DNA from: Flavobacteriales bacterium
Lineage (GTDB): Bacteria > Bacteroidota > Bacteroidia > Flavobacteriales > UBA1820
Assembly: GCA_017620815.1 (NCBI GenBank)
Contig: JAGAUI010000022.1
Location: forward strand, 1-49,285
DNA: 49,285 nucleotides
Direction: 5' to 3'
Below the pieces are notes generated by a model. The model was not told where the DNA came from. It ran no database searches and saw only the letters and a list, made by a program, of their open reading frames with translations. Each line of letters starts with the position of its first letter. Position 1 is the stretch's first letter. Positions 35,455 to 44,864 of this stretch are shown here, in pieces. A program made the position numbers and the translations under genes.

Positions 35455-36756
35455 ATGAAAGATTTTTTATTTATCTCCCTGTGCATAGTGTTCCTCTCCT
35501 GCTCAAACAACGTGCGTACCATCTACCTACGACCTCTTGGAACTCCTTCTCCCAACGTATGTATCAAGACCCATCATCTATCCAAAGATACCACCAGAGT
35601 TTACTATAAAATCCCATCTGAATTTATAGTATGCTCCCGCGACCCTCACAGCTCACGTTATAGAGGGCGTGCCTATATGCAATGTGCGTTTTATAGCTAC
35701 CCCACAGCCTCCACTTTGCTTTTCTCAACATCCTCCACCATAGAAATAGATACCACACATATCCCATGTGAAGGTTTCTGCGGACAAATTGATTTGGCTA
35801 TTCCACAGGGAGAGAAATACACTATTCGTATCACCATAAACGATGCAAACAGCCCACAAAAGAATTCGGCACTGTTTTTCTTGGATAAAAAAAGTGATTA
35901 TAACCCTTCGCTTTTTCTACTAAAGGACAGCATAGGAAATATCATCTATGATAATTTTACCTCTCACCATGACAGTGTAAGCATACACATAGCACAAGGG
36001 TATGTCCCCTACATATATATCACACGTTACAACTCACAGACACGTCACGCTGCCCCATCATATGTCCTAGGCAGTGATGATAGCGAGAAATTCAAAACCG
36101 ATACCACATTTGTGATAGAAAACGGAGAAAAAGTTGTACTTTCGCCACAGGGATTGTACCTATTGCGAATAGATAGTAGTCATAACCGAGGATACTGCCT
36201 ACTGTCTCTATATGATGGATTCCCAGCTATCACACAGAAAGAAGCACTAATCCCCGCTATGCGTTATATATGTTCAGACGAAGAGTATAACCACATAAGG
36301 TATTCGCCAATGGGTAAAACAGCGGTAGAGAAACTATGGTTAAAAAGCGGAGGCTCTCTATCCAATGCCCAACGTATGATACGCGAATACTATAGCCGTG
36401 CAGAATATGCCAATAGGAATTTTTCGTCTTATAAAGAGGGAATACTCACAGACCGCGGTATGATATACATCATCTATGGCCCTCCTACCAAAGTATATCA
36501 AGCTACCACCTCACAGCGTTGGATATATGGAGATGAGGCATCGGGACTAGAGGTGAGTTATACATTTGACAAAGTGGACAACCCCTTTTCAGACGAAGTA
36601 TATATCCTCCAGCGTAACCTAAATAAAAAGAGCATGTGGGAGACAGCTGTAAAATCATGGCGAGAAGGAAAGATATTTGATAACAACGAGATAAAAAAGA
36701 TACAACAAGAATATGACAGACAGAGATATTACGACACTTACCACATTTGGTATTAG
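35455..36756 (+). CDS. GWxTD-domain lipoprotein (433 aa)
   Basis: A lipoprotein signal with Cys16 (VFLSCSN) shows export and membrane anchoring. The C-terminal domain (about 290-420) has the GWxTD-family pattern: ...YSRAEYANRNF, then KEGILTDRGMIYIIYGPP, then the RWIYGDEASGLEVSYTF strands. Here the name-giving Trp is Ile (GILTD). Residues 20-280 are beta-rich and poorly conserved. The function of the family is unknown. The last 44 bp overlap the start of rlmB, indicating a tightly packed operon. Confidence 0.8.
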   Translation: MKDFLFISLCIVFLSCSNNVRTIYLRPLGTPSPNVCIKTHHLSKDTTRVYYKIPSEFIVCSRDPHSSRYRGRAYMQCAFYSYPTASTLLFSTSSTIEIDTTHIPCEGFCGQIDLAIPQGEKYTIRITINDANSPQKNSALFFLDKKSDYNPSLFLLKDSIGNIIYDNFTSHHDSVSIHIAQGYVPYIYITRYNSQTRHAAPSYVLGSDDSEKFKTDTTFVIENGEKVVLSPQGLYLLRIDSSHNRGYCLLSLYDGFPAITQKEALIPAMRYICSDEEYNHIRYSPMGKTAVEKLWLKSGGSLSNAQRMIREYYSRAEYANRNFSSYKEGILTDRGMIYIIYGPPTKVYQATTSQRWIYGDEASGLEVSYTFDKVDNPFSDEVYILQRNLNKKSMWETAVKSWREGKIFDNNEIKKIQQEYDRQRYYDTYHIWY

Positions 36757-37468
36757 ACCACTTATAGAGGCTATAAATAGTGGAAAGATACCAGATAGAG
36801 TATTTATACAGCGAGGACTCAAAGGAGATAATGTTCCCGAACTAATGGGATTACTCAAATCCCACGACATAGCATATAAAGTAGTCCCCGAAGAAAAACT
36901 CAACCGCCTTACACGCGAAAACCATCAGGGTGTTTTTGCTTTTTTGTCTCCTATAGAATTTGCATCGGTAGAGGGGATAGTAGAACAGGAATTGGAGGCT
37001 GGACGTGAGCCTATGGTTCTCATACTAGACCACATTACAGACGTGAGAAACCTAGGAGCAATAGTCCGCACTGCCGAATGCACTGGTGTATGTGCTGTGG
37101 TTATCCCATCGGAAGGGAATGCCCCCATAAGCGGCGAAGCTATAAAATCATCGGCAGGAGCACTATTCCGTGTGCCTATATGCAAGACTCGCAGCGTGAT
37201 AGATACTGCATACTACCTCCAACAATGTGGATTGCGTATAATATGTGCCACAGAAAAAACACAGAACACTGTATATGAAACCGATATGACTGGCCCTATA
37301 GCCATAGTCATGGGCAACGAAGAAAAAGGAATATCCAAATCAATGCTTAAAATATGTGATAGCAGAGCCAAACTACCACTGGAAGGGGAGATAGGTTCAC
37401 TTAACGTATCGGTAGCATGTGGTGCTGTACTATACGAAGCAGTAAGACAACGTCACTTAAATAAATAA
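36713..37468 (+). CDS. rlmB: 23S rRNA 2'-O-methyltransferase, TrmH/RlmB family (251 aa)
   Basis: A SPOUT-class RNA methyltransferase, of the type that modifies Gm2251 of 23S rRNA. The N-terminal substrate-binding domain starts with FGIRPLIEAINSGKIPDRVFIQ (residues about 12-33). The C-terminal knot has LDHITDVRNLGAIVRTAEC (about 102-120, motif 1 with catalytic Arg), IVMGNEEKGI (about 198-207, motif 2) and LNVSVACGAVLYEA (about 230-243, motif 3). Full length. The first Met lies 44 bp inside the preceding gene and no later Met is near the N-terminus, so the overlap seems real. Confidence 0.92.
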   Translation: MTDRDITTLTTFGIRPLIEAINSGKIPDRVFIQRGLKGDNVPELMGLLKSHDIAYKVVPEEKLNRLTRENHQGVFAFLSPIEFASVEGIVEQELEAGREPMVLILDHITDVRNLGAIVRTAECTGVCAVVIPSEGNAPISGEAIKSSAGALFRVPICKTRSVIDTAYYLQQCGLRIICATEKTQNTVYETDMTGPIAIVMGNEEKGISKSMLKICDSRAKLPLEGEIGSLNVSVACGAVLYEAVRQRHLNK

Positions 37469-37481
37469 CTAGGCAATACAC

Positions 37482-37515
37482 AAAAAAAGCGAGCCCTCGG
37501 GGGCTCGCTTTTTTT
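37482..37515. terminator. Bidirectional terminator
   Basis: A 15-bp stem (37482-37496 with 37501-37515, loop TCGG) with a GC core (GCGAGCCC) and A7/T7 flanks lies between the convergent rlmB and DUF4468 genes. Confidence 0.93.
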
Positions 37516-37530
37516 TGTATCATCGTTATG

Positions 37531-38733
37531 TTATCTGGATTCTACTTTTATTACCTCACCTATGAACATAGTCATATTTCCAGCTACATCACTTGAGGAC
37601 ATCTTACTGCACTCTATAACGTGATATTTTATACCACCTACTGTGATAGTGAATTTATCATCGGAAGAAAGCATAGTATGTGCTGGACGTGATTTAGGGA
37701 CAAATAGTGTGATTACCATCTTATCATTAAGATATGCCACACCTCCCCATTGGGCATTTGCTACGCGTCCTGCTGCCGATACTACGATACCATCTTCCTT
37801 GATAAGGTTCACAAGGTCTGCTGGTAGAGTAGCCGATGATGATGCTACAACAGGTGCTACCACAGGAGATGGTTTTTCCACTGGCACAGGGGCTTCAGAA
37901 GGTTTTTCTTCCTTGAGTGGAGCAGGAGATACTGCTGGAGCTACTTCTACTGGTGCAGTTGGAGCTGGTGTTGCAGCAGCTGCTTTTTTCTGGGCAGCCA
38001 TCTGGGCTTGTAGTTCTGCCATAGTAGGCTGTTTGGCTGCTGGAGCAGGTGTAGTAGAACTCATAGAAGTAGGAGTATGACGTTCATAAGAAATCTTACG
38101 AGGCAGGTCAGTCTTGTCTGCACGATTAAGTGCATCGGCCAATTTGGCTATTTCGGCATTGAGTAAGAGTTCTAGCTCTTTGGTATATTCGTCCACCATA
38201 TCTATGGTCTTGATACGGAATTTGCTGGTAAGACGATTGAGTTTGGTTTTGGTTTTATCCAGAGCATACTCATCTGTTATACATTTTTCGGCAGGATAGC
38301 GTTCTGGTTCTTTGGCAGCACCTGGGTAATACTCGTAAGTTATATCCCACAATTCCATCTTAAGGTTTTCATCACTGGCAGTAAGACGTATGCGATACTT
38401 GATAAATGTACGGTCAACCGATATCATAGTCTTTTTGAACACCAGAAAATGTTCTGGCATACTAGCCATCCAAGCATTGGAAGGGTCATCACTTTCAAAT
38501 ATCTGGGGATTTTTTACTCCTTCATCATCTAGATGGTCTTCCAGCCATAGATAAGCCGTCTTATAGATGTGGTTGCTAGAGAGTGTAGGAGCCTTGATAC
38601 TACGTTCAAAATAAACTTTTCCGTCTTTCTCTATGATAGCCCCTACCAAATATTTGCTCATATCTATCTCTTCTTCCTGTGCTAGCAGTGATATAGAAAA
38701 CAGAGCAATGATGCTTAAAAATATCTTTTTCAT
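37531..38733 (-). CDS. Exported DUF4468 protein with split-barrel-like C-terminus (400 aa)
   Basis: The frame opens at 38769, but the signal peptide MKKIFLSIIALFSISLLAQ begins at 38733 and the longer start overlaps a -7 box. Residues about 25-135 look like the DUF4468 (TBP-like) domain, followed by a helical segment (155-205) and a Pro/Ala-rich linker (about 225-300). The C-terminal part (303-400) reads QWGGVAYLNDKMVITLFVPKS then TMLSSDDKFTITV, similar by eye to flavin reductase-like split barrels (compare WGxLGxLWxKPV and RYTxExL). Its true fold and substrate are unknown. It is single between two terminators. Confidence 0.75.
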   Translation of the reverse strand: MKKIFLSIIALFSISLLAQEEEIDMSKYLVGAIIEKDGKVYFERSIKAPTLSSNHIYKTAYLWLEDHLDDEGVKNPQIFESDDPSNAWMASMPEHFLVFKKTMISVDRTFIKYRIRLTASDENLKMELWDITYEYYPGAAKEPERYPAEKCITDEYALDKTKTKLNRLTSKFRIKTIDMVDEYTKELELLLNAEIAKLADALNRADKTDLPRKISYERHTPTSMSSTTPAPAAKQPTMAELQAQMAAQKKAAAATPAPTAPVEVAPAVSPAPLKEEKPSEAPVPVEKPSPVVAPVVASSSATLPADLVNLIKEDGIVVSAAGRVANAQWGGVAYLNDKMVITLFVPKSRPAHTMLSSDDKFTITVGGIKYHVIECSKMSSSDVAGNMTMFIGEVIKVESR

Positions 38734-38766
38734 GTCTATATGTATATTTATTTTTCTTTTACCGAG

Positions 38767-38774
38767 CAAATGTA
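38767..38774 (-). promoter_or_regulatory. -7 box of the DUF4468 gene
   Basis: On the minus strand TACATTTG, exact consensus, 33 bp before the ATG at 38733. No -33 TTG at proper spacing. Confidence 0.5.
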
Positions 38775-38839
38775 ATGATATTTATCTATATAATCTCACT
38801 TAATGAAAGACTATAAGATTTTTTTATGACATATTTAGC

Positions 38840-38877
38840 TAAATAAAAAACCGCCACGCGTGGCGGTTTTTTATTTA
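38840..38877 (-). terminator. Terminator at the end of the ilv/leu cluster
   Basis: A perfect palindrome (38840-38877) with GC core CCGCCACG/CGTGGCGG and A/T-rich arms lies 12 bp after the ilvA stop. It also insulates the DUF4468 promoter. Confidence 0.9.
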
Positions 38878-38889
38878 ATATCACCTCAA

Positions 38890-40149
38890 CTATATCACTA
38901 GTTCAAATAAGCTGATGTTATCATTTACATACTGATAATTTACACCTTCGGCGTCCATTTTTTCTATTATGGCTTTTATGTCTTCGCTCTTTTGGACTTC
39001 TATGCCTACTAGTGCAGGGCCTTCATCACGGCTGGTTTTTTTCTTATATTCAAAATATGTGATATCATCGGTAGGGCCCATGATGGTAGTCAAGAAATTT
39101 TTAAGAGCTCCGCTACGCTGAGGGAATGATATGATGAAATAGTGTTTAAGCCCTTCATATAGCAACGAACGTTCTTTTATCTCCTCCATACGAGTGATAT
39201 CATTGTTACTACCACTCACTATGCACACCACGTTTTTGCCTTTGATTTTATCGGCATAGGTATCGAGTGCACTTATAGATAGGGCACCTGCTGGTTCTAC
39301 CACTATCGCATCGGCATTGTAGAGGTTAAGGATGGTAGTACATACCTTGCCTTCGGGAACAGTAACTATATCACTTGTAACCTTGCTACATATATCATAA
39401 GTAGTCTCTCCTACCAATGCCACCGCTGCTCCATCTACAAATTTGTCTATTTCTGCCAGTTCTACCACCTTACCTGCTTCTACCGAAGCCTTCATACCGG
39501 CAGCACCTGCTGGCTCTACACCTATCACTTGTGTATGTGCACTCAACTGATTAAATACACTACCCACACCCGATAGCAATCCACCACCACCTACTGGTAC
39601 AAATAAGAAATCAAACTGCTCTTTGGAGTTTTGAAGGATTTCAAGACCTACTGTAGCCTGTCCTTCTATTATCTTGGGGTCATTAAAAGGGTGTATGAAT
39701 ACCATACTGCTTTTTTCACATTCGCTAGCGGCAGCACGTGAGGCTGCATCAAATGTATCTCCTACCAGCACTACTTCTACATACTGCCCGCCAAACATCT
39801 TTACTTGGCTTATTTTCTGTTTAGGAGTAGTGGTAGGCATAAAGATTTTACCTTTTATCCCTAGCTTGCTACACGAATATGCCACACCTTGTGCGTGGTT
39901 ACCTGCCGATGCACACACTACTCCTCGTTCTCTCTCTTCGCTAGACAGCGAACGTATTTTGTTATATGCACCACGTATCTTATAAGAACGTACCATTTGC
40001 AGGTCTTCACGTTTAAGATAAACATTGGCTCCGTATTTTTCAGAAAGACTACGGCTACGATGTAGTGGTGTAGGTTCTAGAATTTCATTAAGCGTTCTTT
40101 CGGCCGAAAGCACGTCTTTGAGTACAGGAAAGTATTTTTGCTTGTCCAT
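38890..40149 (-). CDS. ilvA: Threonine ammonia-lyase, biosynthetic (419 aa)
   Basis: Converts threonine to 2-oxobutanoate, the entry to isoleucine. A PLP enzyme of fold type II: Lys57 in RSYKIRGAY binds PLP, CASAGNHAQG (about 79-88) is the substrate loop and VPVGGGGLLSG (about 182-192) binds the phosphate. One C-terminal ACT-like regulatory domain (about 330-419) is present, as in the short IlvA form of Bacillus and corynebacteria; it would sense isoleucine and/or valine. Last gene of the cluster, 15 bp after leuB. Confidence 0.95.
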   Translation of the reverse strand: MDKQKYFPVLKDVLSAERTLNEILEPTPLHRSRSLSEKYGANVYLKREDLQMVRSYKIRGAYNKIRSLSSEERERGVVCASAGNHAQGVAYSCSKLGIKGKIFMPTTTPKQKISQVKMFGGQYVEVVLVGDTFDAASRAAASECEKSSMVFIHPFNDPKIIEGQATVGLEILQNSKEQFDFLFVPVGGGGLLSGVGSVFNQLSAHTQVIGVEPAGAAGMKASVEAGKVVELAEIDKFVDGAAVALVGETTYDICSKVTSDIVTVPEGKVCTTILNLYNADAIVVEPAGALSISALDTYADKIKGKNVVCIVSGSNNDITRMEEIKERSLLYEGLKHYFIISFPQRSGALKNFLTTIMGPTDDITYFEYKKKTSRDEGPALVGIEVQKSEDIKAIIEKMDAEGVNYQYVNDNISLFELVI

Positions 40150-40164
40150 AATTGTATAATGTTT

Positions 40165-41229
40165 TTATATAATCGATGCTATGAAATCACCTACGGCTTG
40201 TGTGCCATATGGCTTACTACCTCTGGTGGCTATGTCTTCGGTTACCACACCGCCTAAGATACTTTTATCTACGGCACGGCGTATGGCGGCTCCTTCTTCT
40301 TTCATGTCAAATGCATATTCCAACATCATAGCTGCCGATAGTATCGTGGCGATAGGATTGGCTATATCACGACCTGCTGCCTGTGGATATGAGCCATGTA
40401 TAGGCTCAAATAGACTGGTGTGTACTCCTACGCTAGCACTAGGCAATAATCCTAGAGAACCTGTTATCACGCTGGCCTCGTCTGTAAGGATATCACCAAA
40501 CATATTTTCTGTAACTACCACATCAAAATGTGAAGGACACTGTATGAGTTTCATGGCTGCATTATCTACATACATGTATTCCACATCTACATCGGGATAT
40601 TCTGGAGCTATATCCTGTACTGTTTCACGCCATAGACGTGATGTAGCTAGGACATTGGCTTTATCTACTACTGTGAGTTTTTTACGGCGGGATACTGCAT
40701 ACTTAAATGCAAGTCTTACTATGCGTTCTATCTCATCGCGAGTATATACACAACTATCATAAGCTGTCTTTCCGTCTTCGCTACGTCCCTGTGGACGACC
40801 GAAATATATACCGCCTGTAAGTTCTCTCACACATACAAAATTGGCTTCTTCTATGAGTTCTTCCTTAAGCGGCGAACGATTTATAAGAGTGCGGAAAGGT
40901 TCTACTGGGCGGATATTGGCATATAGACCCAGTTTTTTTCTCATGGCTAGCAGTCCTTGTTCTGGACGCACACGAGCAGATGGATTGTTATCATATCTAG
41001 GGTCTCCTATCGCTCCAAATAACACCGCATCACTTTCCATACATATAGCATGTGTTTCTTCTGGATATGGGTCACCTACTGCATCTATGGCAGCAGCTCC
41101 TACTTTTGCATATGTATATTCAAAATGATGACCATAACGTGCAGCTACTGCATCTAGCACTTTGATGGCTTGTGATACTATCTCTGGTCCTATACCATCA
41201 CCCGGCAAGACCGCTATTTTCTTATTCAT
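40165..41229 (-). CDS. leuB: 3-isopropylmalate dehydrogenase (354 aa)
   Basis: NAD-dependent oxidative decarboxylation in leucine synthesis. The family features are [14 protein letters not shown] at the N-terminus, [23 protein letters not shown] (interrupted, about 88-110), [10 protein letters not shown] (about 135-144), VDKANVL, the metal site [17 protein letters not shown] (about 244-260) and [12 protein letters not shown] (about 272-283). Length is normal. It probably has its own promoter because a terminator and a -7 box precede it. Confidence 0.97.
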   Translation of the reverse strand: MNKKIAVLPGDGIGPEIVSQAIKVLDAVAARYGHHFEYTYAKVGAAAIDAVGDPYPEETHAICMESDAVLFGAIGDPRYDNNPSARVRPEQGLLAMRKKLGLYANIRPVEPFRTLINRSPLKEELIEEANFVCVRELTGGIYFGRPQGRSEDGKTAYDSCVYTRDEIERIVRLAFKYAVSRRKKLTVVDKANVLATSRLWRETVQDIAPEYPDVDVEYMYVDNAAMKLIQCPSHFDVVVTENMFGDILTDEASVITGSLGLLPSASVGVHTSLFEPIHGSYPQAAGRDIANPIATILSAAMMLEYAFDMKEEGAAIRRAVDKSILGGVVTEDIATRGSKPYGTQAVGDFIASII

Positions 41230-41253
41230 ATCTACATCTTTATATTCTGCCTA

Positions 41254-41261
41254 CAAATGTA
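41254..41261 (-). promoter_or_regulatory. -7 box upstream of leuB
   Basis: On the minus strand TACATTTG, exact consensus, directly after the T-run of the leuD terminator and 24 bp before the leuB ATG. No TTG at -33 spacing, so it may need an activator or be weak. Confidence 0.5.
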
Positions 41262-41288
41262 AAAAAACGACAGGAATTACTTCCTGTC
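41261..41288 (-). terminator. Intrinsic terminator overlapping the leuD stop
   Basis: On the minus strand GACAGGAA (41288-41281), loop GTAA, TTCCTGTC (41276-41269), then G and seven T (41267-41261). The stop codon of leuD lies in the loop, so the stem can form only after ribosomes leave the last codons. Confidence 0.8.
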
Positions 41289-41870
41289 ATTTTCATATTT
41301 TTCTATCTCACCGCGAATACTTACCAGATAATCTATATCATCATATCCGTTTATGAGGCATTCTTTTTTATAAGGGCTCACTTCAAACTCCTCACACATA
41401 TCTGTGCCTTCTATCGCTATGGTTTGTTTTTCTAGATTTACCACTATACGAGTATCGGGATTATTTTTCACTCTCTCAAATATAGCAGCGAGGAAATCAT
41501 CGCTCACCTTTACAGGTAGCAGACCATTATTAAGGGCATTATTGCGGAATATATCGGCAAAAAAGCTAGATACCACCACGCGGAAACCTGCACCGTATAT
41601 AGCCCAAGCAGCGTGTTCGCGGCTACTTCCACACCCGAAGTTTTTACCTGCTACCAGAACCCTAGAAGATAACCACCTCTCTTTTTCCACAGGGAAATCC
41701 CCACGGAGATTACCCTTGTCATCATACCTCCAATCATAAAAAGCATTCTCTCCAAAACCCTCACGAGTAGTGGCTTTAAGAAAACGAGCAGGTATTATTT
41801 GGTCTGTATCTATGTTTTCTATCTCTAGCGTAGCAGCAGTAGAGTAGAGAGTAGTAAATTTTTCTATCAT
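41277..41870 (-). CDS. leuD: 3-isopropylmalate dehydratase small subunit (197 aa)
   Basis: Swivel subunit that completes the isopropylmalate isomerase active site with LeuC. Visible motifs are [13 protein letters not shown] (about 20-32), [17 protein letters not shown] (about 77-93, substrate-binding loop) and [13 protein letters not shown] (about 108-120). Length is typical of the bacterial LeuD. It follows leuC after 20 bp and ends in a terminator hairpin. Confidence 0.97.
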   Translation of the reverse strand: MIEKFTTLYSTAATLEIENIDTDQIIPARFLKATTREGFGENAFYDWRYDDKGNLRGDFPVEKERWLSSRVLVAGKNFGCGSSREHAAWAIYGAGFRVVVSSFFADIFRNNALNNGLLPVKVSDDFLAAIFERVKNNPDTRIVVNLEKQTIAIEGTDMCEEFEVSPYKKECLINGYDDIDYLVSIRGEIEKYENDRK

Positions 41871-41890
41871 TTTTTCTCTTTATAAAAACA

Positions 41891-43279
41891 TTAGACTTCT
41901 GGAATGGTTATCTCTCCGCTTATAGCAGCAGCGGCAGCCACTAGTGGCCCACATAGTATGGTACGTGCTCCTACACCTTGACGACCTTCAAAATTACGGT
42001 TGGACGTAGATAGACAGTAGGCTCCCTGTGGGATAGTATCACCGTTCATAGCCAGACACGCCGAACAACCCGGTTCACGCATCTCAAATCCAGCCTCACG
42101 TAACGTTTCTTCTATGCCTTCTTCACGGGCCATACGTGCTACCTGCCTACTGCCTGGTACTATCCATGCTGTAACAGAAGGATGTTTTTTATGTCCTTTC
42201 ACATAAGAGGCAAAAAGACGCAAATCCTCTATACGGCCATTGGTACAGCTGCCTAGGAAGACATAATCTATTTTTTTGCCTGCCATCTTTTCTCCGGCCT
42301 TGAATCCCATATAGTCCAGTGCCTTTTCAAATGACGCTCTGGAAGATTCTTCTATTTCCTCTACATGTGGTATATGCCCGTTTACAGGCACTCCCATACC
42401 GGGATTGGTACCATATGTAACCATAGGTTCTATTTCACTAGCGTCAAAATACTCCTCACGGTCAAATACCGCATCACTATCACTTTTTAATGTCTTCCAT
42501 CTCTCTACCGCAGCATCCCATTCTGCACCACTAGGAGCATATGGACGCCCTTTGAGGTATTCAAATGTAAGCTCATCGGGGGCTATCATACCTCCACGAG
42601 CACCCATCTCTATGCTCATGTTACATATAGTCATACGTGCTTCCATAGAAAGAGAACGTATGGCACTACCTGCAAACTCCACAAAATATCCAGTACCTCC
42701 ACCTGTACCTAGGCGAGATATGATATGCAGGATGATGTCTTTTGAACATACACCTTTTTTAAGTTCTCCTTCTATGTTTATACGCATAGAGCGAGGCTTG
42801 GTCTGCATGATACATTGAGAGGCGAGAACCATCTCTACTTCTGATGTCCCCACACCAAAGGCCACCGCACCCATAGCACCATGGGTAGAAGTATGACTAT
42901 CTCCACACACTATGGTCATACCCGGCTGTGTAAGTCCTACCTCTGGCCCTACCACGTGAACTATGCCGTTGCGTGGAGTTCCCACAGCAAATATCTCTAT
43001 ATCGTTTTCTCGGCAATTGGTAGCGAGAGCCTCTAGTTGTGAAACCGATAGTGGGTCGGCAGGAGGTAGATGTTGGTTAAGGGTGGGGACATTGTGGTCT
43101 GGAGATGCAGTTATCTGTGAAGGACGGAATACGCCCACGCCACGTTTCTTTATCCCCGCAAATGCCTGTGGTGATGTAACCTCGTGTATGTATTGGCGGT
43201 CTATATATAAGACGCACGTACCTTCGGCTATGGTTTTAACCGTATGTGCGTCCCATATCTTATCAAATAATGTGTTCAT
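41891..43279 (-). CDS. leuC: 3-isopropylmalate dehydratase large subunit (462 aa)
   Basis: The aconitase-family [4Fe-4S] subunit of isopropylmalate isomerase. Cluster cysteines are in [13 protein letters not shown] (about 343-355) and GCSACLAMN (C-x2-C, about 405-413). [15 protein letters not shown] (about 124-138) and the early [14 protein letters not shown] (about 27-40) are LeuC-typical. Full length. Stop-to-start spacing with leuD and leuA is 20 and 9 bp, so translation of the three genes is likely coordinated. Confidence 0.97.
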   Translation of the reverse strand: MNTLFDKIWDAHTVKTIAEGTCVLYIDRQYIHEVTSPQAFAGIKKRGVGVFRPSQITASPDHNVPTLNQHLPPADPLSVSQLEALATNCRENDIEIFAVGTPRNGIVHVVGPEVGLTQPGMTIVCGDSHTSTHGAMGAVAFGVGTSEVEMVLASQCIMQTKPRSMRINIEGELKKGVCSKDIILHIISRLGTGGGTGYFVEFAGSAIRSLSMEARMTICNMSIEMGARGGMIAPDELTFEYLKGRPYAPSGAEWDAAVERWKTLKSDSDAVFDREEYFDASEIEPMVTYGTNPGMGVPVNGHIPHVEEIEESSRASFEKALDYMGFKAGEKMAGKKIDYVFLGSCTNGRIEDLRLFASYVKGHKKHPSVTAWIVPGSRQVARMAREEGIEETLREAGFEMREPGCSACLAMNGDTIPQGAYCLSTSNRNFEGRQGVGARTILCGPLVAAAAAISGEITIPEV

Positions 43280-43288
43280 TTAAAGTAT

Positions 43289-44782
43289 TTATGATATTTT
43301 ACCTATGGCGTCCAGAAGACTCTCTACCGATGCCGAAACAACGTCTGTATTGGCTCCGAAACCATAGTACATGCGTCCCTTGTGTGATATCTGAACGTGT
43401 ACTTTACCTAGGTCATCACTACCACGAGTGATGGCCTGTACCAGATATTCTTCCACATGGAAACGACGTTTGGTAATGTTTTTTATAGCGTTGAAAGCTG
43501 CATCCACAGGGCCGTTACCGCTTGCACTTTCTGTAAACGTATCTCCACCGAAGCTCACACATACAGTAGCAGTAGGTATGGTAGAAGTACCACACATCAC
43601 TTGGAGGGCTTCCAGTTTATAGACTTTGTTTTCTTTATTACCCATACCTGCTAGTATCTCTAGGTCGCGTATGGAAATATCTTTTTTCTTGTCTGCCAGA
43701 GATAGGAATTTCTGATATATATCATCTAGCTCATCTGGTTCTGGATAGATACCTATGTCCTTGAGATGGTGTTTGAGAGCAGCACGACCGCTACGTGCGG
43801 TAAGGATGATACTTGACTGGTCAACACCTACTTCTTCTGGGTCTATGATTTCATAGGTCTGGCGGCTTTTAAGTACTCCATCCTGATGTATGCCCGATGA
43901 ATGTGCAAACGCATTACGTCCTACTATGGCTTTATTTGGTTGGACTGGCATACGCATAAGAGATGATACCAGCTTACTGGTATTGAGTATCTCACGAGTA
44001 TTGATACCTAGTTCATAATCCATATTTGAATGACAAGCCACAGCCATAACGACCTCTTCCATGGCCGTATTACCAGCACGTTCGCCTAGACCATTTACCG
44101 TTACCTCTACCTGACGTGCACCCGCTATCACACCCGATAGAGTATTGGCAGTAGCCATACCCAAGTCGTTGTGGCAATGTGTAGAGATGATAGCTTTTTT
44201 AATGTTTGGCACATTATTTACCAGATAGGCTATCTTTTCGCCGTATTCGTGAGGAAGACAGTAACCAGTAGTATCGGGGATGTTTACTACCGTAGCTCCA
44301 GCATCTATGACAGCCTCTACTACTCGGGCGAGGAATTCTGGTGCAGTACGTCCAGCGTCTTCGGCATAGAATTCCACATCATCTACATATTTACGAGCAT
44401 GGCGTACAGCAGCCACAGCACGTTCTATGATTTTTTCTGGTGTGGAGTTAAGTTTTTCATATATATGGTAATCACTAGTACCAATACCTGTATGTATGCG
44501 AGGATGGACTGCATATTTGAGGGCTTCGGCAGCTATGTCTATGTCCTTTTCCACCGCACGTGTAAGAGCACAGATGATAGGACGTTTAACAGCCTTGGAT
44601 ATCTCCACCACCGAATTAAAATCCCCCGGCGATGAAGCAGGAAAACCAGCTTCTATGACATCTACACCCAGTTTCTCCAACTGACGTGCTACCTCTATCT
44701 TTTCTATCGTGTTAAGCTGACAACCCGGCACCTGTTCGGCATCACGCAATGTAGTATCAAAAATATAAATCTTTTCACTCAT
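43289..44782 (-). CDS. leuA: 2-isopropylmalate synthase (497 aa)
   Basis: First committed step of leucine synthesis: acetyl-CoA plus 2-oxoisovalerate. The HMGL-like barrel has [12 protein letters not shown] (about 9-20, metal-binding Asp), [10 protein letters not shown] and [11 protein letters not shown] (about 199-209, metal-binding His pair). The C-terminal regulatory domain (about 365-497), which binds leucine in homologues, is intact. This is the LeuA of standard bacterial length. Followed by leuC after 9 bp; preceded by a 9-bp hairpin in the gap to ilvC. Confidence 0.96.
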   Translation of the reverse strand: MSEKIYIFDTTLRDAEQVPGCQLNTIEKIEVARQLEKLGVDVIEAGFPASSPGDFNSVVEISKAVKRPIICALTRAVEKDIDIAAEALKYAVHPRIHTGIGTSDYHIYEKLNSTPEKIIERAVAAVRHARKYVDDVEFYAEDAGRTAPEFLARVVEAVIDAGATVVNIPDTTGYCLPHEYGEKIAYLVNNVPNIKKAIISTHCHNDLGMATANTLSGVIAGARQVEVTVNGLGERAGNTAMEEVVMAVACHSNMDYELGINTREILNTSKLVSSLMRMPVQPNKAIVGRNAFAHSSGIHQDGVLKSRQTYEIIDPEEVGVDQSSIILTARSGRAALKHHLKDIGIYPEPDELDDIYQKFLSLADKKKDISIRDLEILAGMGNKENKVYKLEALQVMCGTSTIPTATVCVSFGGDTFTESASGNGPVDAAFNAIKNITKRRFHVEEYLVQAITRGSDDLGKVHVQISHKGRMYYGFGANTDVVSASVESLLDAIGKIS

Positions 44783-44826
44783 AGTCTTGTGGATAAATAA
44801 TGAGTTTATGTAAAACAGATGTATGG

Positions 44827-44848
44827 GCAGGAGAGTCCTCCTGCCCCA
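44827..44848 (-). terminator. Intercistronic hairpin between ilvC and leuA
   Basis: A 9-bp stem (44827-44835 with 44840-44848, loop AGTC; GGGCAGGAG/CTCCTGCCC) lies 17 bp after the ilvC stop. No clear T-run follows on the minus strand, so it may be a weak terminator or an RNA-processing/stability element. Confidence 0.5.
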
Positions 44849-44864
44849 ATTGAAAAATAATAGT

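Noticed and set aside
40181-40762. 193-codon plus-strand frame opposite leuB
   Set aside because: Long antisense frames are expected with this codon bias; leuB is unmistakable and the antisense peptide has no motif.
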